Shown here one piece after another: positions 43,279-52,782 of a DNA stretch of 64,000 nt; position 1 is the stretch's first letter, and every line of letters begins with the position of its first letter. The stretch lies in the NCBI GenBank assembly GCA_002733765.1, contig NVWU01000016.1, positions 1 to 64,000 of the forward strand, read 5' to 3'. Below the pieces are notes generated by a model. The model ran no database searches, was not told where the DNA came from, and saw only the letters and a program-made list of their open reading frames with translations. The translations under genes were made by a program, and so were the position numbers. Origin of the DNA: Colwellia sp. Lineage in GTDB: Bacteria; Pseudomonadota; Gammaproteobacteria; Enterobacterales; Alteromonadaceae.

Positions 43279-44346
43279 TTGAGGCCTAAAATGGATACCT
43301 TACAAAGCAAAACGCTTGAATATTTGGCAAATGCTAAACGTCGTAAGTTCAATGATTGGTTACCTAGTCAATTTGATTTTCGAGATACTTGGTTTCCGTT
43401 GTCGCATGCTAACCACGTGGGTAAACAAGCTATACGGAGAATTGTCCATAATCAGTTTATCTATTTATGGCGTGAGGGTGAACGTATTGTTGCAGCAGAT
43501 AATCATCCTGATATAACGGGTTTTCGCCGCCGTCCAGCTAATTCTTTCACAGCAGGTAGTGGCTTGTATAAGGCTGTGGAGCGTTATGGTTATATTTGGG
43601 TCTGGTACGGTAATCCTGATAATGCTGACCAAGCCTTAATACCTCATATTCCTTTTTTGCCAAAGAATGGCATGGGCATACCCAATTATATGCGCACAAC
43701 AATCCGTTTTGATGCGTGTTCAACTTTGTCAGTAGAAAATTTATTAGACTTGACTCACGCTGATTTTTTACACGGAGAGGTGGTAGGAGGGGAAGGTGAG
43801 GCAAAAACTGATGAGGCGTTTTTTGAGAGCACTTCAGAGACGATAACCCGAACACGTATAGTAACGGGCAAACCTGTTTCACCTATTATGCGTTGGGTAG
43901 GCGGTGTGCGGGTTAAATACCAAGACTTTCGTTCAACACTGCATGTTCATTTACGTAGTAATGTGTGTATTTATTATCCACGTTTTGATCCTGGTTTTGA
44001 TGTGCCAAATGTTCAACCATTTGTTCCTAGCGGTCCTTATAGTTCACGCGTCGATCAAATTTTTAGTCTTGCTGATGCACCAACACCATTTCGCCAATTA
44101 ATGCCGAAGGTTGCTTTTATAGTTGGTCCGCAAGATAACTCAGTGATGCGACCACAAAATCCGCGCTATATAAATTTAGATACTAGAGCCGATTTACACT
44201 CTCGGTTCGATGCACCGGGTAATCGTTATCGCTATTTAATGAATAAACTAAATGAGCGACAGAAAAATTCAGATTTTTCTTATCTGTCAGATGTGGATCC
44301 AGGTGCTAATATTACTGAACTACTGGGAATGAATATTAAGCGATAA
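43279..44346 (+). CDS. Rieske-oxygenase-like catalytic protein lacking Rieske ligands
   Basis: ENLLDLTHADFLHGEVVG mononuclear Fe motif present; only two Cys and no CxH/CxxH pair; N-terminal fold resembles the Rieske domain. Confidence 0.75.
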   Translation: MRPKMDTLQSKTLEYLANAKRRKFNDWLPSQFDFRDTWFPLSHANHVGKQAIRRIVHNQFIYLWREGERIVAADNHPDITGFRRRPANSFTAGSGLYKAVERYGYIWVWYGNPDNADQALIPHIPFLPKNGMGIPNYMRTTIRFDACSTLSVENLLDLTHADFLHGEVVGGEGEAKTDEAFFESTSETITRTRIVTGKPVSPIMRWVGGVRVKYQDFRSTLHVHLRSNVCIYYPRFDPGFDVPNVQPFVPSGPYSSRVDQIFSLADAPTPFRQLMPKVAFIVGPQDNSVMRPQNPRYINLDTRADLHSRFDAPGNRYRYLMNKLNERQKNSDFSYLSDVDPGANITELLGMNIKR

Positions 44347-44494
44347 ACCCTTTATGTATATAATTTACAGGAAAGTTAAGCCTTGAAGCTTGTTAATTCA
44401 ATTAATGGTATGGACCCTCTCCACTCCACTTACGGCTTCAAATGAGCCAATATAGGGTTGATTAAAACGTCTATAGATAAAGAGAGAGGATCAC

Positions 44495-45520
44495 ATGAGT
44501 ACTATAACAATCGGATTAGATATAGCCAAATCAGTTTTTCATTTAGTTTGGATGAACGCAACAGGTAAAGTATTAAAAAGAAAACAGCTTTCACGAAAAA
44601 AAGTAGCGGAGTATTTTGCTAACCTAGAAGGATGTACTGTCGTCATGGAAGCTTGTGGCAGTACACATTATTGGTCACGGGTAATTACTCGCTGTGGACA
44701 TGAGGTAAAAGCAATTGCACCACAGTTTGTTACGCCTTACCGCAAAGGTAATAAAAATGATTACAATGATGCGGAAGCGATAGCAGAAGCAGCACAACGT
44801 GAAAATATGCGTTTTGTGCCGTTAAAATCATTAGAACAACAAGACATTCAAATGTTGCATAGAATTCGGGAAAGGTTAATTAAAAATAGAACGGCATTGA
44901 GTAATCAAATTAGAGGTTTATTGGCAGAGTATGGTTTAGTGATACCTAAAGGTATTCACCACCTAAAAGCACAGTTACCTGGATTTTTAGAAGATGCCAC
45001 GAATGAATTAAGCACTTCAGCTCGTCGTTATTTTCAAGGACTGTATGAAGAGTTGGATGAGTTATCAATTCAAATAAAGTCAGTTGATAGCGAAGTGTTG
45101 GGCATAAGTAAACAAAATGAAGTTTGCCAGCGATTAAGTACAATGACAGGCATTGGGCCAATTATTGCAACCGCTTTATATGCGGGTATTGGAAATGGAA
45201 AAGCGTTTACTAGTGGTCGACATGTTTCCGCTTGGTTAGGCTTAGTGCCAAAACAACATTCGACGGGAGGAAAACCGACCTTGTTAGGAATTTCTAAGCG
45301 TGGTAATACCTATTTAAGAACACAGTTGATTAATGGGGCAAGAGCCGCATTGAGGCATTGCGAAAATAAAAATGACCAAGTTAGTCTTTGGGCAAAAAAA
45401 TTAAAAGAACGAAGTAATTACAATAATGCCACAGTCGCTTTAGCGAACAAAATGGCTCGAATGGCGTGGGCGATGTTACATCACCAAGAAGATTATCGAT
45501 TAAAAGTTGCGAGCAAGTAG
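44495..45520 (+). CDS. IS110-family transposase
   Basis: 341 aa; GLDIAKSVFHLVW N-terminus, KNDYNDAEAIAEAA, MTGIGPIIATALYAGIG, SAWLGLVPKQHSTGGKPTLLGISKRGNTYLRTQLINGARA. Confidence 0.95.
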   Translation: MSTITIGLDIAKSVFHLVWMNATGKVLKRKQLSRKKVAEYFANLEGCTVVMEACGSTHYWSRVITRCGHEVKAIAPQFVTPYRKGNKNDYNDAEAIAEAAQRENMRFVPLKSLEQQDIQMLHRIRERLIKNRTALSNQIRGLLAEYGLVIPKGIHHLKAQLPGFLEDATNELSTSARRYFQGLYEELDELSIQIKSVDSEVLGISKQNEVCQRLSTMTGIGPIIATALYAGIGNGKAFTSGRHVSAWLGLVPKQHSTGGKPTLLGISKRGNTYLRTQLINGARAALRHCENKNDQVSLWAKKLKERSNYNNATVALANKMARMAWAMLHHQEDYRLKVASK

Positions 45521-45763
45521 AGCGTAAAGAACACCGTATAACAACCTTGTAACATTGCTAGATAATAGAGATTGATGGGATACAGTTCAGCACTGCCCTA
45601 TAGGAAACCTTATAATACCAAGGGCTATCATAAGCCGTTCAATTGATGAGGTGATAGGGGCGGAAATCCATCAGGGCTAGAGGCATCAAATGATACCTCA
45701 GTCAAAAGCCGAATATATGGCTGCAATGCACTCTATAACAAAGATCTAAATTGTCTTGCAATA
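45521..45763 (+). ncRNA. Candidate IS110/IS1111 bridge (seek) RNA region
   Basis: ~240-bp structured noncoding region between transposase stop and right IR; hairpins CCTT-ATAATACC-AAGG and CTATCA...TGATAG. Confidence 0.4.
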
Positions 45764-45951
45764 GGAGAGGGTCCATATATGGTATTAATAATAAGTGTTC
45801 CGATTTTTACAATGAAAGAAAGTATAGGTATCTATTGGAAAAAAAGGCTATGAGTGCAATAATTGCACAAGGTCTGTTTAGCCCGTAATTTAGCTCAAGG
45901 TGAAAGTTAACTTTCTATGACTATAAGTAAATTTTTGGAGAAATTTTAAAT

Positions 45952-46671
45952 ATGGATAATGTCGAGGTTTCTGATTTAAAAACATTAACCAATATGGTTA
46001 GTGGAGATATGGAAAATACATCAAAAATGTCAACATTAGGCTCGAAGGAAGATCCTGAAAAGCCTAATGTTGTCGCTACTCGACACGTGAGTAAAAATAA
46101 ACGTTCTGAAAGAACGATAAATTTGATTTTGAATGCAACAGAAAAAGTTATTCTTGAATCCGGTGCATCTCGGATTACGATTAATAATGTTTGTAAATAT
46201 GCTGGCATTTCTCGAGGCACTTTTTATCGGTATTTTTCTGCTCAAGATGACTTGCTAGAAGCATTTTCTCATCATAAGCGAGATCGCTTTCATTCTAATT
46301 TGAGGAAGCAGTTAGCACCTTATAGCGATCCAGACGAAAAGTTTGCCAAGTTAGTTGAGTATTTGGATGCCTACCTCGAAAATGGTCAAGCTCGTCGTTT
46401 ATTATTAATAGCCCCTGATTATGCCATGCGGTGGTTTGAAAGCATTTTCCAAGATTCTATCAACTGCTTTCAGGAAGACTTGAAAATTATTTTTGATAGC
46501 TGGGATATCAAATTAGGCGTTAAGCTAGATCGGGAACTGATATGTGAATTAATTATTCGTTATATTCTAAGTGAACAACTGGTTCCCTCAGGGAAATTAC
46601 GTCGCAGTATGCCTTTACGAATTGGCGTAATGATTCAAAGTATTATTGTAGGTACCATGCGAAAAGCATAA
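45952..46671 (+). CDS. TetR-family transcriptional regulator
   Basis: 239 aa; ITINNVCKYAGISRGTFYRYFSAQDDLLEAF. Confidence 0.88.
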   Translation: MDNVEVSDLKTLTNMVSGDMENTSKMSTLGSKEDPEKPNVVATRHVSKNKRSERTINLILNATEKVILESGASRITINNVCKYAGISRGTFYRYFSAQDDLLEAFSHHKRDRFHSNLRKQLAPYSDPDEKFAKLVEYLDAYLENGQARRLLLIAPDYAMRWFESIFQDSINCFQEDLKIIFDSWDIKLGVKLDRELICELIIRYILSEQLVPSGKLRRSMPLRIGVMIQSIIVGTMRKA

Positions 46672-46804
46672 GCCGCTTAATTTTTCTATATAAAAATCCG
46701 TTTTACCTTGAGTCAAATGATTTCTTTGAAGTCTTAGTATGTAGCTGTTTTAATAGCCTCAGCAGATAAACAAACAACAATATTAATTTCTGTCTGGAGC
46801 TTTA

Positions 46805-48379
46805 ATGAATAATTCGTATGATGTGATTGTAGTGGGCGGTGGTCATAATGGCTTAGTGTCTGCCTGTTATTTGGCTGAAGAAGGTAAGCGAGTGTTGGTG
46901 CTTGAAGCCGCAGATAAACTCGGTGGAATGAGCGCTTCAGGCTATCTCATTCCCGAAGCGCCGGAGCACATGATTCACTCTTGTGCGTTAGATCTTATGT
47001 CACTTCGGGTACACCCGATGGTTCCAGAAGAGTTACAACTTAGTCAGTATGGATTTAAACAAGTAGAAGTTAAACCCGGTTATATTTACTGTCACCCTGA
47101 CGGTGAATCATTGGTGTTTGGCCGAACAGTTGAAGCAACAGCCGCTGAAATAGCGCGTTTCTCCGCCAACGATGCTCATGAATTTATTGAGTTGATGAAG
47201 TTGGTGAATGTCTTTTTGGATATGGCCATTCCTATGATGCGTGCTGACCCAGCACGGTTTAATTTGTCGGCAAAGTTACAGGCCTTGGGTGCACTATTAA
47301 AAAATATAAAACTGAAATCTGATGTCATGGATTTAATCCAGAGTCCTGCCTATACATCTATTATTGAGCGTTTTGAACACCCAGTGACGCAATCAGCTTT
47401 ATGCGCTCTTTTAGGCGCGGCTGGACCCATTTCTAATGAAGGTACCGGTGTCTTTTTTGCTTTGCTCGGCTTTATTCATCGTTTTGGTATTGGACGCGCG
47501 GTGGGCGGTATGCAAATGTTGCCAAATGCGCTTGAAGCTCGCCTGTACGAATTAGGTGGTGAAGCTAGAGTGTCGTCGCCCGTAGCAGAAATTGTTGCTG
47601 AGAAAGGACAGGTTAAAGGGGTTGTATTGGCTGATGGCTCGCGCATAGATGCGAAGGTCGTTATTGCGGCAATTCATCCTAAGAGTGCGTTTGAAATGGT
47701 AACACAAGGTGCTTTCGATCGTAAAATTATGACGCGAGTTGCATTGGCTCCAGCGAATGCACATGGCGCAGCACCAATGAAAATTGACCTTGCGCTTAAT
47801 GGACAAATTTCTTATACCAAGCATGAAGCTAAACGTACTGATGGCTTATGCATGAGAAATGCGGTTATTCTTGTGGGGACCTCAGAAGCGGTATTGGATA
47901 ATTTTAAATGCGCGGCGGCGGGTAAAGTATCCGATAAGCCTTATTTTTGGGCAACTGCACCGACAGCAGTCGATCCGTCACAGGCACCCGCTGGGCAAGA
48001 TGTCGTGTATATATATCCTATTGCCATGCCAGTAGAACCTATACTGGGTTGGGATAGTATTCGTGCGGATACGGCTCAGCAGATGGTTGATTATACTGCT
48101 GAATATATGGATGGAATTAAAGAGTATGAAATTGCTCGACGAATTGAAGCATCACCGGATTTAGCTGATCGATTAAAAGTGCATCGTGGTTGTGTTGTAC
48201 ACATTGATACTGGCATCACACGAACAGGGTTGATGCGGCCTGCAGCGGGTATTGGTAGTGACAAACTACCCGTTGATGGGTTCTTTTTAGGGGGCGCAGG
48301 AATACACCCAGGTGGCGGTGTTAATGGATTACCGGGGCGAATAACTGCTGCCAGAGTAAAACGGTATTTGAAAAAGTAG
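46805..48379 (+). CDS. CrtI/phytoene-desaturase-like FAD-dependent oxidoreductase
   Basis: 524 aa; VIVVGGGHNGLVSACYLAEEGKRVLVLEAADKLGGMSAS and C-terminal GIHPGGGVNGLPGRITAARV. Confidence 0.88.
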   Translation: MNNSYDVIVVGGGHNGLVSACYLAEEGKRVLVLEAADKLGGMSASGYLIPEAPEHMIHSCALDLMSLRVHPMVPEELQLSQYGFKQVEVKPGYIYCHPDGESLVFGRTVEATAAEIARFSANDAHEFIELMKLVNVFLDMAIPMMRADPARFNLSAKLQALGALLKNIKLKSDVMDLIQSPAYTSIIERFEHPVTQSALCALLGAAGPISNEGTGVFFALLGFIHRFGIGRAVGGMQMLPNALEARLYELGGEARVSSPVAEIVAEKGQVKGVVLADGSRIDAKVVIAAIHPKSAFEMVTQGAFDRKIMTRVALAPANAHGAAPMKIDLALNGQISYTKHEAKRTDGLCMRNAVILVGTSEAVLDNFKCAAAGKVSDKPYFWATAPTAVDPSQAPAGQDVVYIYPIAMPVEPILGWDSIRADTAQQMVDYTAEYMDGIKEYEIARRIEASPDLADRLKVHRGCVVHIDTGITRTGLMRPAAGIGSDKLPVDGFFLGGAGIHPGGGVNGLPGRITAARVKRYLKK

Positions 48380-48397
48380 CACTATATTTCGTTAAGA

Positions 48398-49060
48398 TTA
48401 TGCTTCCTCTTGAGTACGTTTGTGCTCCAGAGTAGAGAGTAGTAGTTGAAGCGAAAATTCAGCCCAACTCTCTATTTCATCTTTAGACTTAGGGTTAGAA
48501 CCCGCCAGAACCGACATTAAATATCGGTTTGTAAATGGTCCTGTCGCAATCAAGCCTAGTGCTGAAAAAAGCTGCTTGGGGCAGAAGTCTGCACGAAAAT
48601 CACCACTGTCGATACCGCGATTAAGAATGTCTGAAAATTTCTTTAGTAAAATAGGCGTTTGTTCCTTGAACTGATTACGGGGTGTTGAATGAGTATCGTG
48701 ATAGTGGATACCCTCCATCGCTAAAGTGGCTAACTCGGGATCTTTAAAAGGGGTAGGGAAATCGCGGATAAAATCTTTTAATGCCTCGCGAGGCGGTTTG
48801 TCAGAATAGTTTTTATCAATTAGGTGAGCCATTGCGTTTTTGGATGATTCATCTAGAACGCAGGAAAATAGCAGTTCTTTGCTTTGATAATAATGATAAA
48901 TCAACTGCTTTGTAACTCCCGCATTCTCGGCAATGGTTTCAACTCGTGTCTTTGTCATACCTTTATCTGCGAACTCGCTCCTTGCAGCATCGAGGATGCG
49001 CTGCAATGTTTCGACTTTACTAGATTTTTTTTTATTTTTAATATTAGTTTTGTCCGTCAC
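48398..49060 (-). CDS. TetR-family transcriptional regulator
   Basis: 220 aa; TRVETIAENAGVTKQLIYHYYQSKELLF. Confidence 0.88.
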   Translation of the reverse strand: MTDKTNIKNKKKSSKVETLQRILDAARSEFADKGMTKTRVETIAENAGVTKQLIYHYYQSKELLFSCVLDESSKNAMAHLIDKNYSDKPPREALKDFIRDFPTPFKDPELATLAMEGIHYHDTHSTPRNQFKEQTPILLKKFSDILNRGIDSGDFRADFCPKQLFSALGLIATGPFTNRYLMSVLAGSNPKSKDEIESWAEFSLQLLLSTLEHKRTQEEA

Positions 49061-49326
49061 ATTACTTTCCTGATGTTTTATTAATCCACCGAATTTAGGG
49101 CGATAGTTGTATAAGGATTACGTGCTTTCTAGTCAAAGCGCGAAGGCCACACTTTTTCAGTTGTACCTTGAGTAAAACAGAAACTCCGACTATCCCTTAA
49201 TTTTATCATATCATACCAAATATAAGCTGATTATGCGATTTACAAACGTTTATTGCAAAGTTGGTCAAGTTTGTTTTATTTGTGATAAAACCTAATTCGT
49301 TACCATTAATAATAAGGAGAGTAATC

Positions 49327-50610
49327 TTGAAAACTCAATCGTCAGAAGACCTTCAATTAGAAGCGGCCTATAAATCGGTATCTGATACATATCGCGGAAC
49401 TGGAATTGATATCCACAAGGCTTGTAAAAAGCAACGCGAAGAAGGCGGACCTGTTTATGAAGGTGACTTTGTCACCCAATTTGGGGTTCCTACAAACGCA
49501 GGGCTTCAGCAAGGTACACGCCCTACGTTTACCATCTTTGATTATAAAGATGTGATGTCTGTCATGCGTGACAATAAAACCTATACCAGTGGTTTTATCG
49601 CTGAAGGTTTGGGTGCATTCTTTGATGGCTTGATTATTCTTGCGATGGATGGTGAACAACATCGTCAAGTCAGATCTTTGTTGCAACCTGCGTTTATGCC
49701 AGAATCTATTAATAAGTGGCGCCCCGAAATTGAATTGGTCATGCGCCGTGATTTTCTAGAGCCGCTGGCGGCTAAGAAAAAAGCCGACATTATGGAGTTC
49801 GGTTTATTCTTTCCTATTCGTGTGATGTATGCGTTGATGGGATTCCCAACAAATGATCCAGAGAAATATAAAAAATATGCGGCTTGGGCCTTGGCTATGG
49901 TTGGCGGTAATCAGATTGATCCAACTAAAATTGAAGAAGCACGTCGTCAGTCAGGCATTGCAGTAAAGGCACTTTATGATTCAATCCTTGAGGTTGTGCA
50001 GGAACGTAGAGCTTCAGATGAGTATAAAGATGACTTGATTGGACGTTTGATTACAGCCGAGTTTGAAGGTCATACTTTGGATGATCATGAGATTGTTACT
50101 TTCGTTCGCTCTTTATTGCCGGCCGCTGGCGAAACCACGACGCGTACTTTGAGCTGTGTATTAACCATGTTATTTAATACTTCTGGTCTTTTAGATCGAG
50201 TACGTGATGATAGAGCACTTATTCCTAAGTTGATTGATGAAACTGTTCGCTATGAACCCATGGGGACTTTTAGAACGCGAGAAGCCTCTAAAGATACAGA
50301 GATTCAAGGTGTTAAAATCCCTAAAGGGTCTTTCGTTCAGTCTATGATTGTTTCGGCAAACAGAGACGAAACGGTTTTTGAAAACGGCCATGAGTTCAAT
50401 ATTGATCGTAAAATGAAGCCCTCTTTTGGTTTCGGTTTTGGTGCACACATGTGTATTGGTCAGTTTGTTGCTAAGTTAGAAATGAACTGTGCTATTAATG
50501 CAATGTTTGATTTGTTACCTAACCTTCGCCTTGATCCTGATTATCCAGCGCCAGTTATTGAAGGTGCTCAGTTACGGGGTTGCTCTAGTATTCATGTTTT
50601 GTGGGATTGA
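49327..50610 (+). CDS. Cytochrome P450 (1)
   Basis: LLPAAGETTTR I-helix, FGFGFGAHMCIGQF heme loop; TTG start at 49327 after AAGGAG preferred over ORF start 49261. Confidence 0.93.
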   Translation: MKTQSSEDLQLEAAYKSVSDTYRGTGIDIHKACKKQREEGGPVYEGDFVTQFGVPTNAGLQQGTRPTFTIFDYKDVMSVMRDNKTYTSGFIAEGLGAFFDGLIILAMDGEQHRQVRSLLQPAFMPESINKWRPEIELVMRRDFLEPLAAKKKADIMEFGLFFPIRVMYALMGFPTNDPEKYKKYAAWALAMVGGNQIDPTKIEEARRQSGIAVKALYDSILEVVQERRASDEYKDDLIGRLITAEFEGHTLDDHEIVTFVRSLLPAAGETTTRTLSCVLTMLFNTSGLLDRVRDDRALIPKLIDETVRYEPMGTFRTREASKDTEIQGVKIPKGSFVQSMIVSANRDETVFENGHEFNIDRKMKPSFGFGFGAHMCIGQFVAKLEMNCAINAMFDLLPNLRLDPDYPAPVIEGAQLRGCSSIHVLWD

Positions 50611-50691
50611 TTCGTTGTTTTGCACGGCCAAGGGCGCATGTGGATTCTTCGATGAGAGGATAGCAAATAACAACACCAGAAGAGAGGACTT

Positions 50692-51747
50692 ATGAAAAGT
50701 TTTAAGAAAAATGCACAAAGGGGGGATTTTAATTTCCAATGTTTAGTTTCGCCTCAGCAAGTAAGTGGCAAGAAACTTGCGGATTTACGTGATCATTTTG
50801 GTCTTAAATTTACCAAGCATATGCCCTTTGGTAGTGTGCGAGATGAAGAAAACCATATTTACTCTTTTGTAAGAGCTGTAAATGGCCCAGACAGTACACC
50901 TAATCCAACAAAGTTTATTTACCAGTCAACCCGCGTTGATGGAGAAAGTATTCGCATTGATCGCGAGAATATAACAACTCAGGCGATAACAATGTTTCCA
51001 GAACGCTGGTATGAAGAGAATACAGATACGGCGGGTTGGTCAAGTGTTAAGGATGAACCAGGCAACCCGTGGGAGATTACTGCCTCTGGTGATAAACTTA
51101 GCTGGTGTGAAAAGGGATTGTTTGATATTTCGGGCACATTACTCGGAAATGGTATGCAGTGGTATTTGCCGGGCGAAGACTGGGGCACGTTTTATGTTTC
51201 TCAAGTGTATGAAGTGACGGGTACCTGCGAAGGGCGATCGGTAAAAGGCATCATAATGCTAGATCAGGTATGGATGGCTGAGGGCGGAGCGATTCATTTT
51301 CAGAAAGATTTGGTTGTTAATAACAAAATGCATGTGCTGTGGTGGACTTTTGCGACTGTTTATAAAGATGGTAGTTGGGATATTGGCTCGTTTATGGTGG
51401 GTCATGAAAACCTAGGTTACGGTATATTTCAAAATGACAAAGGTGAATTACGGGTGACGACCAAGGTGGAGGGGGTAGCTGAGCACAAGGATGGTAGTTA
51501 CTTCTTAAAATGTGCCAAAATAATCGTGGATGGTGAACATGAATGGGAGTTCTTGCCAGATCCTAAAGGTGAGATGAAAGACTTTGTAGGCGGATTTCCT
51601 ATTACTGCTCAACAAGAAGGACGCTGGAGGCGCGTGGGAGATACACGTGAGCCTGATTACTGGGTTGGTTGGGGTGAATCAGACAGGCGTAACGGCACAG
51701 CACGTAATGTCTTTGGTACAGACTTAGATGAAGGAGAGAAAAAATGA
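50692..51747 (+). CDS. Conserved hypothetical protein (possibly AttH/CrtC lipocalin-like)
   Basis: 351 aa; beta-rich sequence, ATGA overlap with the next gene; family not firmly recognised. Confidence 0.5.
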   Translation: MKSFKKNAQRGDFNFQCLVSPQQVSGKKLADLRDHFGLKFTKHMPFGSVRDEENHIYSFVRAVNGPDSTPNPTKFIYQSTRVDGESIRIDRENITTQAITMFPERWYEENTDTAGWSSVKDEPGNPWEITASGDKLSWCEKGLFDISGTLLGNGMQWYLPGEDWGTFYVSQVYEVTGTCEGRSVKGIIMLDQVWMAEGGAIHFQKDLVVNNKMHVLWWTFATVYKDGSWDIGSFMVGHENLGYGIFQNDKGELRVTTKVEGVAEHKDGSYFLKCAKIIVDGEHEWEFLPDPKGEMKDFVGGFPITAQQEGRWRRVGDTREPDYWVGWGESDRRNGTARNVFGTDLDEGEKK

Positions 51748-52100
51748 GCACTGAAAATACGGCACCCATAGAGGCTTTTGTACATGAACAAATCGCCTGC
51801 TGGAACCGAGGTGATAAAGAGGCCTTTTTTGCAGCGTATCGCAATATAGCGACCGATAAGTTATTAATTGAATATGTCGGAAAACCTGAAGCTGATGGCT
51901 GGCCTATTCTTGAGGATATGTGGGCACAAAGCCAAGAGAAAATAGAGGTTGAAGAATTGTTAATGATTGCAGCCGGAGATGAAGTTGCTTGTCATAACAG
52001 AAATAATATCCTCGGTACTGATCAAGCTATTGAAACGGTTGAATTATATCAATTATCATCAGGCAGCTTAAGAGTAAGATATTTCATAAAAATGCCTTAA
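51744..52100 (+). CDS. SnoaL/NTF2-like small protein
   Basis: 118 aa; IEAFVHEQIACWNRGDKEAFFAAY..., ATGA coupling with upstream ORF. Confidence 0.7.
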   Translation: MSTENTAPIEAFVHEQIACWNRGDKEAFFAAYRNIATDKLLIEYVGKPEADGWPILEDMWAQSQEKIEVEELLMIAAGDEVACHNRNNILGTDQAIETVELYQLSSGSLRVRYFIKMP

Positions 52101-52224
52101 TTTCTTACTTAGTTAACTATTCAAAATGCAGGAGTGCGAATTAGCGCTGCCTGCATTTTTTATGCGCTAAATAATAGTAAGTCATAAATTAAATGTAGAC
52201 ACATATATATAATACGTCTAACTT

Positions 52225-52767
52225 ATGGGTATGTTTTTTGATCATCGAGACATTGAAATGTCTAGAGTACCACCGATTACAATTACTCAACTTAGCCCGA
52301 AACTGTCTAATAAAGTTGAACGTGGCCTGAATAGCCGTATGTTGAGTTCAGCTATTCCCATACAAGTATGGGCGCACAGGGATGAGCTCGCATGCACTTG
52401 GCTAGATTTGTTAGAAACTATGCATAACAGTCGTTTGCTGGAGAGCAGACTAAGAGAATTAATCCGTCTTAAAATAGCCTCAATTACTCAGTGTAAAGTG
52501 TGCCAAATTGCCCGAAAAAGTGATGATGTTGATGAGTTCGATGTTGCCTGCCTGAGTTACCTAGATGATCACTTTACACCGGCTGAGCAAGGGGCGCTTC
52601 ACTACGCTGAATTATTTGCGAGTGATTATATGGCGATAGATGATGCTATTTATGACGAGCTTTATAAGCATTTTTCTGTCGCGGAAGTGGTTGAGTTGAA
52701 TATGTATTGTGCCCTAATACTAGCGGGTGGACGCATGACATTTGTACAGCAGGCGTATGAAACATGA
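52225..52767 (+). CDS. Carboxymuconolactone decarboxylase/AhpD-like protein
   Basis: 180 aa; LRELIRLKIASITQCKVCQIAR motif. Confidence 0.8.
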   Translation: MGMFFDHRDIEMSRVPPITITQLSPKLSNKVERGLNSRMLSSAIPIQVWAHRDELACTWLDLLETMHNSRLLESRLRELIRLKIASITQCKVCQIARKSDDVDEFDVACLSYLDDHFTPAEQGALHYAELFASDYMAIDDAIYDELYKHFSVAEVVELNMYCALILAGGRMTFVQQAYET

Positions 52768-52782
52768 AGTATGAGCGAATGA

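Larger units (their letters stand above)
44411..45775 (+). mobile_element. IS110-family insertion sequence (IS1111-like, with terminal IRs)
   Basis: Perfect 12-bp inverted repeats TGGACCCTCTCC (44411-44422) / GGAGAGGGTCCA (45764-45775) around one DEDD-type transposase. Confidence 0.85.

Noticed and set aside
49261-49326. N-terminal extension of P450 (1)
   Set aside because: TTG at 49327 has AAGGAG at suitable spacing and gives a P450-like N-terminus matching its paralogue.
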